In this document: positions 1 to 6,527 of the stretch, one piece after another
Numbering within the stretch: position 1 is the stretch's first letter
Layout: each line of letters starts with the position of its first letter
NCBI RefSeq assembly: GCF_015680235.1
Contig: NZ_JADLJL010000006.1
Span: forward strand, 62,001-126,000
Source: Pseudomonas guariconensis
GTDB lineage: Bacteria; Pseudomonadota; Gammaproteobacteria; Pseudomonadales; Pseudomonadaceae
Length of the DNA stretch: 64,000 nt
Reading direction: 5' to 3'
Made by a program: the position numbers and the translations under genes
The notes under the pieces: generated by a model
Told to the model about the DNA's origin: nothing
Databases searched by the model: none
What the model saw: only the letters and a program-made list of their open reading frames with translations

Positions 1-132
1 ACGGCGGAAGCCTTCACCTTCACCTCGGCCCTGCCGGTGCAGGTCCTCAAGGGCATGGCGCCGATCCTCATGCCCTATCTGGAACCGGGCAGCGCCACCG
101 AATGCAAGGCACCGCAGCTGGCCGCGCATTGA
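1..132 (+). CDS. C-terminal 43 residues of an unidentified protein
   Basis: An open frame enters from the left edge in frame 1 and stops at a TGA at 130-132, giving the last 43 residues of a protein whose body lies outside the window. The tail has no transmembrane segment and contains one Cys. I do not recognise the family from so short a piece. A hairpin follows 43 bases downstream. Third-position GC is high, as in the neighbouring core genes, which supports it being real coding sequence rather than a chance open frame. Confidence 0.55.
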   Translation, partial: TAEAFTFTSALPVQVLKGMAPILMPYLEPGSATECKAPQLAAH

Positions 133-175
133 TCCGGGGCAGCGCTCGATCTGTGGGAGAGGCCTGCGCCGTGAA

Positions 176-194
176 AGGGCCGCAAAGCGGCCCT
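176..194 (+). terminator. Perfect 8-bp hairpin after the partial gene
   Basis: AGGGCCGC-AAA-GCGGCCCT forms a perfect 8-bp stem with a 3-nt loop. No T-run follows, so it may be a weak terminator or part of a decayed REP element (the preceding GTGGGAG looks REP-like). From here to 250 I see nothing else. Confidence 0.4.
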
Positions 195-250
195 GCCCTC
201 CCTACCCATCGAAACCATAGATGAGAATCATCAGCATTCAGGTGCTTGTC

Positions 251-290
251 TTTAGATATATCTTGAGTAATATCTTGCGATATATCTAAA
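251..290. promoter_or_regulatory. Palindromic operator with three phased repeats, probable PadR/YqjI-type site
   Basis: A perfect 12-bp inverted repeat (TTTAGATATATC at 251-262, GATATATCTAAA at 279-290) is separated by 16 bp. The hexamer ATATCT also occurs at 258-263, 270-275 and 282-287, exactly 12 bp apart. The element ends 18 bp before the start codon of the PadR-family gene. Autoregulation by that protein is the natural inference: E. coli YqjI, a PadR-family regulator, controls the neighbouring siderophore-interacting gene yqjH through an operator between them. Confidence 0.7.
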
Positions 291-308
291 CACACAGGCG
301 CCTTCCGA

Positions 309-842
309 ATGCGAGACCACGACCCCTTCGAACGCCGCCCCACCCGAGGCGAGCGCGGCCCCCGGGTATTCGCCCCCGGCGACCTCAGGTTGCTCATGCT
401 GTCGATGCTGGCCGAACAACCTGGCCACGGCTATGACCTCATCCGCCAGATCGAGAACCTCTTCGACGGCAGCTACACCCCCAGCCCCGGCGTCATCTAC
501 CCCACCCTGAGCTACCTGGAAGAAGCCGAACTGATCACCGGCCACGTTCAGGGCAGTAAGCGCCTCTACGCCATCACCGAGGCCGGCCGTCATGCCTTGG
601 CCGAACAGGCCGTAGCGCTGGATGGCGTACGCATGCGCATCGAGGTGAGCAAGCGCGCCCTGCGTGGCCATGACCGCCCGGCGGAAATCCACGAGGCGGT
701 CGGCAACCTGCGCCACGCCCTGCACATGCACAGCGGGCGCTGGAGCCCCGAGGAAATCGAGCGCGTGCGCAAACTGCTCAACGATACGGCCAAGGCCATC
801 GCCTCCGGCCCGGACGAGGCTGTCACGGAGAACACCCCATGA
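309..842 (+). CDS. PadR-family (YqjI-like) transcriptional regulator
   Basis: A 177-residue protein with a PadR winged helix at about residues 23-100. The typical GHGYDLIRQIE helix, the PSPGVIYPTLSYLEE recognition region and a beta-wing followed by LYAITEAGR are all visible. A short helical C-terminal part (about 130-165) would form the dimerisation arm. An N-terminal extension rich in Arg and Asp precedes the domain; in E. coli YqjI the N-terminal extension binds metal, but here it has no His/Cys cluster beyond one His. The gene overlaps the next one by 4 bases (ATGA). Downstream of the 251-290 palindrome, it most likely represses its own operon and responds to iron or nickel status. Start at 309 is supported by AGGCG 8 bases upstream. 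Confidence 0.88.
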   Translation: MRDHDPFERRPTRGERGPRVFAPGDLRLLMLSMLAEQPGHGYDLIRQIENLFDGSYTPSPGVIYPTLSYLEEAELITGHVQGSKRLYAITEAGRHALAEQAVALDGVRMRIEVSKRALRGHDRPAEIHEAVGNLRHALHMHSGRWSPEEIERVRKLLNDTAKAIASGPDEAVTENTP

Positions 843-1600
843 ACGACACCATCCATCGCGTGAACCATCAAATTCGCCAACGTCGCCTGCAGGTGCTGCG
901 GGTCGAAGACCTGACTCCACGCATGCGCCGCATCACCTTGGGCGGCCCGGAGCTGGAGGGCTTCACCAGCCTTGGCAGCGACGATCACATCAAGCTGCTG
1001 TTCGCCCAAACCCCGGAGGAACAACAGGCCATCGACGCCCGCACCCTCGGCCGTGACGGCGGCGCCCGCCCGACCATGCGTGAATACACGCCACGGCGCG
1101 TCGACCTGGTGGCCAACGAACTGGACATCGACTTCGTGCTGCACGGCGACGGCCCCGCCTCGACCTGGGCCGCCCAGGCCACGCCCGGCCAGACCCTGGA
1201 CATAGCAGGCCCACGCGCCTCGATGGTGGTGCCGGACATGTTCGACAGCTATCTGCTGATCGGCGACGAAACCGCCCTGCCCGCCATCGGCCGGCGCCTG
1301 GAGGAACTGCCTGCCGGGCGCCAGGCGCTGGTATTGGTCCAGGTCGAGAATGAGCAGGAACGCCAGCCGCTGCCGAGCAAGGCGCAGGTCGAGGTGATCT
1401 GGGTACATCGGCATGAGCAAGACCTGCTGACCGTGGTGAAGGGCCTGGCGCTACCGCAAGGTGCGCTGTACACCTGGGTCGCACTGGAGAAGACGCTCAC
1501 CCGCCAGGCCAAGGCGCTGTTGCTGGAGAAAGGCGTGCGTGAAGATGCGCTGAAAGCGGCCGCCTATTGGCGACTGGATGGAAGTGCCGACGACGAATGA
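839..1600 (+). CDS. Siderophore-interacting protein (SIP), FAD-dependent ferric-siderophore reductase
   Basis: A 253-residue cytoplasmic flavoprotein of the SIP/ViuB/YqjH family. An N-terminal FAD-binding beta-barrel has the family REYTPRR motif at residues 81-87 (Arg and Tyr-Thr contact FAD). A C-terminal NAD(P)H-binding domain contains the conserved GDETALPAIGR segment at 142-152 and the AAYWRLDG tail. Family members reduce ferric iron in imported siderophores so that iron is released. The ATG overlaps the stop of the PadR-type gene by 4 bases, so the two are one translationally coupled operon. Because no Fur box was seen, regulation is probably through the upstream palindrome. Confidence 0.92.
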   Translation: MNDTIHRVNHQIRQRRLQVLRVEDLTPRMRRITLGGPELEGFTSLGSDDHIKLLFAQTPEEQQAIDARTLGRDGGARPTMREYTPRRVDLVANELDIDFVLHGDGPASTWAAQATPGQTLDIAGPRASMVVPDMFDSYLLIGDETALPAIGRRLEELPAGRQALVLVQVENEQERQPLPSKAQVEVIWVHRHEQDLLTVVKGLALPQGALYTWVALEKTLTRQAKALLLEKGVREDALKAAAYWRLDGSADDE

Positions 1601-1617
1601 TTGGTGGAGTGCGGGCC

Positions 1618-1708
1618 CCATCGCGGGGCAAGCCCGCTCCCACAAAGGACCTGCAAACTCAAATAGTTATGCGTTGTTCTGTGGGAGCGGGCTTGCCCCG
1701 CGATGGCC
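1618..1708. repeat. Inverted REP pair (REPIN, spacer family A)
   Basis: Two REP sequences face each other: CATCGCGGGGCAAGCCCGCT at 1619-1638 and its inverse near 1682-1706. Between them lies a spacer containing AAATAGTTATGCGTTGTTCT. The same spacer recurs, inverted, at 13980-14020 and 16858-16895, so the whole pair behaves as one unit. Confidence 0.9.
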
Positions 1709-1719
1709 TCCACACCGCC

Positions 1720-2361
1720 TCAACGGCCTGGCACCGACCGCCGCCCTCGCCATCGATCCAGCCCGATCAGCACCAACCCGATCACCCAGAACCCGGCCAG
1801 CACTCCAAGGGCGTTGAGCATCACCTGCCCATACCCAAGGCTGGCCACGTCGATGAACGGGTAGGCGTACACGCCGATCTCATTCCCCCGCCACAAGGCA
1901 TAGGCAAAATACAGCGCCGGGTACAGGCTCCACGCCGCCAGGTGCCACAACCGCAGGCTGCCCTTGGGCACCACGCGCCACCAGTACAGCACGCACAGCA
2001 GCGGCATCACGTCGTGCAAAAGCTCATCGGCCAGCCATTGCCAGCCCTGGGGCTGCCACAGGTGGCGCAGCAGCACGCTGTAGGCCAGCGCCACCAGCAC
2101 GATGCTCGCGGTAATCCCCGAACCCACCATGGGCGAGAGGAACAACCGCCGCGCGCCCGATGCCCGGCCGAACGCTGCATAGCTGAGCAGCGTGGCGACC
2201 AGGGTGTTGGTCAACACGGTGAAATAGCCAAAGACATTGATCAGCCCGCCGACCAGGCTGGCCTGCTCCTGCCAGCGCGCCCAGAGCACCAGGTAGACCT
2301 GAATCGCAAGGCCGCTCCAGCCCAGCAGTGCGCTCAAGCTCAGCCAGGGATGTCGCCGCAT
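1720..2361 (-). CDS. Pr6Pr-family integral membrane protein
   Basis: A 213-residue membrane protein with about six hydrophobic segments (near residues 8-28, 38-60, 78-98, 110-130, 140-158 and 180-205). It has the FTVLTN signature in the second helix, which is typical of the Pr6Pr / FAR-17a-AIG1-like family. The function of this family in bacteria is unknown. The start codon lies directly against the stop codon of the DUF2132 gene upstream (2362), so the two are likely cotranscribed. A REP pair follows the stop. Membrane topology is clear; assignment to Pr6Pr rests on length, helix pattern and the FTVLTN motif. Confidence 0.7.
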   Translation of the reverse strand: MRRHPWLSLSALLGWSGLAIQVYLVLWARWQEQASLVGGLINVFGYFTVLTNTLVATLLSYAAFGRASGARRLFLSPMVGSGITASIVLVALAYSVLLRHLWQPQGWQWLADELLHDVMPLLCVLYWWRVVPKGSLRLWHLAAWSLYPALYFAYALWRGNEIGVYAYPFIDVASLGYGQVMLNALGVLAGFWVIGLVLIGLDRWRGRRSVPGR

Positions 2362-2583
2362 TCACCCGGCCCGTTGCAGCTTCACGTAGAGCTGCTCGAC
2401 CTTCTCCCGGGCCCATGGCGTCTTGCGCAGGAAGGTCAGGCTCGACTTGATGCTCGGGTCGCTCTTGAAACAACGGATGTCGATGCGCTCGGCCAGGCCC
2501 TGCCATTGGTAGTGGGCAACCAGCTCGGTGAGGATCTGTTCCAGGGTCTTGCCATGCAGCGCGTTGTGTTGGGCCGTGCCCAT
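2362..2583 (-). CDS. VF530 / DUF2132 family small DNA-binding-like protein
   Basis: A 73-residue protein with the family hallmarks: an [14 protein letters not shown] helix, the [14 protein letters not shown] segment and [17 protein letters not shown] near the C-terminus. VF530 proteins are small helical proteins proposed from their structure to bind DNA; the cellular role is not established. I chose the ATG at 2583 because the homologous part begins there; the frame stays open upstream to 2664 but that stretch is not family-like. The gene is immediately upstream of, and abuts, the Pr6Pr-like gene. Confidence 0.8.
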   Translation of the reverse strand: MGTAQHNALHGKTLEQILTELVAHYQWQGLAERIDIRCFKSDPSIKSSLTFLRKTPWAREKVEQLYVKLQRAG

Positions 2584-2717
2584 GGTTGTGCTCCAGCGGG
2601 TAAAGATGCGCACCTTACACGAGTGTAGTGGGCTCGTGGACCGCCGAGCGCTGCTGCGTTGCATGGCAAGCTGAAAACCGCTGGCCAGAGGGAAACGGCT
2701 TGTGCTGAAATAGTGAT

Positions 2718-2730
2718 GTTATATTGTAAC
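2718..2730. promoter_or_regulatory. Probable Zur box
   Basis: GTTATATTGTAAC is an imperfect 13-bp palindrome matching the core of the proteobacterial Zur site (GTTATAnTATAAC), 34 bp before the start of the znuD-like gene. AT-rich flanks (GAAATAGTGAT) are typical. It implies derepression of the receptor under zinc starvation. Confidence 0.65.
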
Positions 2731-2764
2731 AACAACCATTTCTGCCAAGGAACACCACAGCCCC

Positions 2765-4810
2765 ATGCGTCACATCCCGCTGCGCCTCTCTCCCCTCGCC
2801 GTCGCCCTCTGGCTGGCCTCCACGCCCAGCCAGGCGGTGGAACTCGAACCCCAGGTCATCACCGCGAACCCGCTGGGCAATCGTCAACTCGCCACGCCCA
2901 CTACCGTCCTCGAAGGCGACGACTTGTTGCAACAGCAACAAGGCAGCCTCGGCGAAACCCTCAACAAACAACCTGGCGTCGCCTCCACCTGGTTCGGCCC
3001 TGGCGCCAGCCGCCCGGTCATCCGCGGCCTGGATGGCGACCGCATCCGCATCCTGCGCAACGGCGTCGGCGCCCTGGATGCCTCGTCCCTCTCCTATGAC
3101 CACGCCGTGCCGCTGGACCCGGTGAATGTGGAGCGCATCGAGATCGTCCGCGGCCCCGCAGCACTCTTGTATGGCGGCAATGCCATCGGTGGGGTGGTCA
3201 ATACCTTCGACAACCGCATCCCCGACGCGCCCATCGAGGGCATCCACGGCGCCGGTGAACTGCGCTACGGCGGCGCCGACACCACCCGCAGCAGCGCCGG
3301 CAAGCTCGAGGCAGGCAATGGCGCCTTCGCCCTGCACCTGGACGCCAACAGCCGCCAGTTCAACGACCTGCGCATCCCCGGGTATGCTCGCAGTTCCAAG
3401 GTGCGCGACGCCGATGAGCCCGGCAGCCGGCACCGCTTGGAAAACAGCGATGGGCGCCAGGACGGTGGCGCGATCGGCGGTGCCTACCATTGGGACCACG
3501 GCTATACAGGCCTGTCCTACAGCCGCTACGACAGCAATTACGGCTCGGTCGCCGAACCGGGCGTACGCCTGGACATGCAGCAGGACCACTACGGTTTCGC
3601 CTCCGAATTGCGTGACCTGGATGGCCCATTCAGTTCGGTCAAGTTCGATGCCGGCTACACCGACTACCAGCACCGCGAAATCGAAAGCGGCGAAGTCCAC
3701 ACCACGTTCAAGAACAAGGGCTATGAAGCCCGTATCGAAGCCCGTCATCAGCCGCTCGGGCCCCTCGAGGGCGTGATTGGCGCCCAGGTCGCGCGCAACG
3801 AATTCTCCGCCCTGGGCGAGGAAGCGTTCGTGCCGCACACCGATACCGACAGCCTGGCGCTGTTTCTGCTGGAGCAGTGGCAAGCCAGCGAGCGCCTGGC
3901 CCTGAGCCTGGGCGCCCGCCTGGAGCACACCCGGATCGACCCCGATGCCAAGGGCAACGACACGTTCGCCGGGGCAGACAACACTGCCAGCTTCAATGCC
4001 GCCAGCCTGTCTTCAGGCGCGGTGTACCAGCTCGACCCGGTCTGGTCGCTGGCTGCCAGCCTGGGTTACACCGAGCGTGCGCCGACCTTCTACGAGCTGT
4101 ACGCCAACGGTGCCCATGTGGCCACGGGCGCCTATGAAGTAGGCGACCCGAACCTGGACAAGGAAAAGGCCATCTCCGCCGATTTGGCGCTGCGTTTCGA
4201 CAACGGCACGCACAAGGGCAGCGTCGGCGTGTTCTACAGCCATTTTCGCAACTACATCGGCCTGATCGGCACGGGCAACCTGCGCGAGGGTCATGACCAT
4301 GACCACGAAGAACATGAGCATGAACACGATCATGATCACGGCGACCTGCCCGAATACCTGTACCAGGGGGTGCGGGCCCGCTTCTACGGCATCGAGGCCC
4401 AAGACCGCTGGCAGTTGCTCGAGAACCGCTACGGCAGCTTTGCCCTGGAACTGTCCGGCGACTATACCCGCGCCAAGAACCTCGACAGCGGCGAGGCGCT
4501 GCCACGCATCGCACCGCTACGCCTGAACACCGGGTTGGTCTGGGAGCGGGATCGCTGGCAGGCACGCGTTGATGTGCAGCATGCCGCTTCGCAGCATCGC
4601 AAACCCGCCAACGAGACCAGCACCGATGGCTATACCACCCTTGGCGCGAGCCTGGGCTATCGCTTCGATATCGGCCAGAGCGAATGGCTGGCCTTCGTCC
4701 GCGGCGAGAACCTGACCGACCAGACGGTACGCTATGCCAGCTCGATCCTGCGGGATGTGGCGCCAGCCGCCGGGCGCAGTGTGCAGGTCGGATTACGTAC
4801 GAGCTTCTGA
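2765..4810 (+). CDS. znuD: TonB-dependent outer membrane receptor, ZnuD-like zinc receptor
   Basis: A 681-residue receptor. A signal peptide (residues 1-24, ending in SQA) is followed by a plug domain of about 120 residues with RPVIRGLDGDRIRIL and VERIEIVRGPAALLYGG. A 22-stranded barrel then ends in the canonical terminal Phe (LRTSF). Residues 510-525 form an extracellular-loop segment with eight His alternating with Asp/Glu, the kind of loop that gathers Zn(II) in Neisseria ZnuD. No clear TonB box is visible beyond the region just after the signal peptide. The Zur-like palindrome upstream agrees with zinc as substrate. Import of another divalent metal cannot be excluded from sequence alone. 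Confidence 0.88.
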   Translation: MRHIPLRLSPLAVALWLASTPSQAVELEPQVITANPLGNRQLATPTTVLEGDDLLQQQQGSLGETLNKQPGVASTWFGPGASRPVIRGLDGDRIRILRNGVGALDASSLSYDHAVPLDPVNVERIEIVRGPAALLYGGNAIGGVVNTFDNRIPDAPIEGIHGAGELRYGGADTTRSSAGKLEAGNGAFALHLDANSRQFNDLRIPGYARSSKVRDADEPGSRHRLENSDGRQDGGAIGGAYHWDHGYTGLSYSRYDSNYGSVAEPGVRLDMQQDHYGFASELRDLDGPFSSVKFDAGYTDYQHREIESGEVHTTFKNKGYEARIEARHQPLGPLEGVIGAQVARNEFSALGEEAFVPHTDTDSLALFLLEQWQASERLALSLGARLEHTRIDPDAKGNDTFAGADNTASFNAASLSSGAVYQLDPVWSLAASLGYTERAPTFYELYANGAHVATGAYEVGDPNLDKEKAISADLALRFDNGTHKGSVGVFYSHFRNYIGLIGTGNLREGHDHDHEEHEHEHDHDHGDLPEYLYQGVRARFYGIEAQDRWQLLENRYGSFALELSGDYTRAKNLDSGEALPRIAPLRLNTGLVWERDRWQARVDVQHAASQHRKPANETSTDGYTTLGASLGYRFDIGQSEWLAFVRGENLTDQTVRYASSILRDVAPAAGRSVQVGLRTSF

Positions 4811-4834
4811 TCGCCAGGGCCTGCTTCGCGCGCC

Positions 4835-4918
4835 AATCGCCGGCAAGCCGGCTCCCACCTGCTCTGCGCTGCTTTCAGAGACATCGCCGCACCGGTGGGA
4901 GCTGGCTTGCCAGCGAGA
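4835..4918. repeat. Inverted REP pair; rest of the 4811-5150 gap
   Basis: CAATCGCCGGCAAGCCGGCTCCCAC near 4834-4858 faces the diverged inverse GTGGGAGCTGGCTTGCCAGCGA at 4895-4916. It separates the zinc receptor from the glucose genes. The rest of the 340-base gap holds the oprB promoter region; an imperfect TGAAACGCTTCA palindrome lies at 5051-5062. Confidence 0.85.
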
Positions 4919-5130
4919 GGGCAACTCAAGACAGTTGCACCACAAGCTCAGCGGCTCTCCATGCCGTACTGTTACTGCTCAAGCAACAATCAGCTGCGAC
5001 ATTTTGTCTTTTTTTCTTACAAGTTCCTCTATATCCTCCACGCCGCACGCTGAAACGCTTCACCCTTGAACCTTGCAGCCGCTTCCATCGATGGGCCCAC
5101 CCATTCGATGCGTTTTCCGTTGCCAAACAA

Positions 5131-5149
5131 TCAAAAGATAGCGCTATCT
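5131..5149. promoter_or_regulatory. Palindrome overlapping the oprB ribosome binding region (GntR/GnuR-like)
   Basis: AGATAGCGCTATCT (5136-5149) is a perfect 14-bp palindrome ending one base before the oprB start codon. With its left flank it nearly fits the operator I recall for the Pseudomonas gluconate repressor GntR/GnuR (AC-N2-AAG-N-TAGCGCT). This suggests control of the porin-gcd pair by gluconate status. Confidence 0.5.
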
Positions 5150-5150
5150 C

Positions 5151-6497
5151 ATGTTCCAACTGCCCAATATCCGTTCTTCGAGCCTTGCCCTCGCCGCCCT
5201 CCTCGGTGGCGTGTCGCCCACCAGCGGCGCCCATGAAATGTTCGCCAGCGATTCGCCGTGGATGCTCGGCGACTGGAACGGTACCCGTACCGAACTGCTG
5301 GAAAAAGGCTACGACTTCACCTTTGGCTACACCGGCGAGATGGGCAGCAACCTGCACGGCGGCTACGACCATGACCGTACCGCGCGCTATAGCGACCAGT
5401 TCACCTTCGCCAGCCACCTGGACCTGGAGAAGATCCTCGGCTGGCACGATACCGAATTCCAGCTGACCATCACCGAACGCCACGGCCAGAACATCAGCAA
5501 CGACCGCATCAACGACCCACGTGTCGGCGGTTTCACCTCGGCCCAGGAAGTCTGGGGGCGTGGCGAAACCTGGCGTCTGACCCAGCTGTGGATCAAGCAG
5601 AAGTACTTCGATGGCGCCCTGGACGTGAAATTCGGCCGTTTCGGGGAAGGCGAGGACTTCAACAGCTTCCCCTGCGACTTCCAGAACCTGGCGTTCTGCG
5701 GCTCCCAGGTGGGCAACTGGGTGGGCGGCATCTGGTACAACTGGCCCGTCAGCCAATGGGCGCTGCGCGTGCGCTACAACTTCAACGACGAACTCTACGC
5801 CCAGGTCGGCGTGTTCGAGCAGAACCCCTCGAACCTGGAGTCGGGCAACGGCTTCAAGCTCAGCGGCAGCGGCACCCAGGGCGCCGTCATGCCGATCGAA
5901 CTGGTATGGAGCCCACGGGTCAATGGCCTTAAAGGGGAATATCGCGCCGGCTACTACTACAGTAATGCCAAGGCGCAGGATGTTCTTAAGGACAGCAACG
6001 GTCAGCCGGCAGCCCTGAGCGGCCAGGCCTACCGCAGCAGCTCGAGCAAGCATGGCTTCTGGCTCGGCATGCAGCAGCAGGTGACCTCGCTGGCCTCGGA
6101 CCAGTCCCGCGGCCTGAGCCTCTTCGCCAATGCCACGATGCACGACAAGAAGACCAATGCCATCGACAACTACGTTCAGGCAGGTGTGGTGTACAAAGGG
6201 CCTTTCGATGCCCGCGCCAAGGACGACATCGGCTTCGCCCTCGCCCGCGTGCACGTCAACCCCGGCTACCGCAAGAACGCCCGCCTCACCAACCAGGCCG
6301 CAGGCCTGGACGACTACGACAACCCCGGCTACCTGCCCGTGCAGGACACCGAGTACAGCGCCGAACTCTACTACGGCATCCACGTTACCGATTGGCTCAC
6401 CGTGCGCCCCAACCTGCAGTACATCCGTCACCCGGGCGGTGTGTCGCAGGTCGACGCCGCCCTGATCGGTGGCCTGAAAATTCAGAGCAGTTTCTAA
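5151..6497 (+). CDS. oprB: OprB-type carbohydrate-selective porin
   Basis: A 448-residue outer membrane protein: a signal peptide of about 27 residues (ending near SGA), then an OprB-family 16-stranded barrel beginning GDWNGTRTELLEKGYDF and ending in a terminal Phe (KIQSSF). Family members pass glucose and related sugars across the outer membrane. It sits 30 bases upstream of gcd and is probably cotranscribed with it, delivering glucose to the periplasm where Gcd oxidises it. No strong Shine-Dalgarno precedes the ATG; instead a 14-bp palindrome covers that region. The start is supported by the signal peptide beginning right there. Confidence 0.93.
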   Translation: MFQLPNIRSSSLALAALLGGVSPTSGAHEMFASDSPWMLGDWNGTRTELLEKGYDFTFGYTGEMGSNLHGGYDHDRTARYSDQFTFASHLDLEKILGWHDTEFQLTITERHGQNISNDRINDPRVGGFTSAQEVWGRGETWRLTQLWIKQKYFDGALDVKFGRFGEGEDFNSFPCDFQNLAFCGSQVGNWVGGIWYNWPVSQWALRVRYNFNDELYAQVGVFEQNPSNLESGNGFKLSGSGTQGAVMPIELVWSPRVNGLKGEYRAGYYYSNAKAQDVLKDSNGQPAALSGQAYRSSSSKHGFWLGMQQQVTSLASDQSRGLSLFANATMHDKKTNAIDNYVQAGVVYKGPFDARAKDDIGFALARVHVNPGYRKNARLTNQAAGLDDYDNPGYLPVQDTEYSAELYYGIHVTDWLTVRPNLQYIRHPGGVSQVDAALIGGLKIQSSF

Positions 6498-6527
6498 CCC
6501 CACCCTTCGACCTACGGAGAACATACG

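Noticed and set aside
2728..2737. AACAACAACC as a Crc/Hfq motif before znuD
   Set aside because: It overlaps the Zur palindrome and lies away from the ribosome binding site; a zinc receptor is not an expected Crc target, so it is probably coincidental.
5051..5062. TGAAACGCTTCA as a PtxS operator
   Set aside because: It resembles half of the PtxS palindrome TGAAACCGGTTTCA but is 2 bp shorter and imperfect, so I did not annotate it as a site.
4926..6524. Long (532-residue) minus-strand frame opposite oprB
   Set aside because: It mirrors the porin gene in high-GC codon structure; the plus-strand product has a signal peptide and a full family match. The same applies to long antisense frames opposite gcd, lon, nadB, lepA, mucD and bglX.
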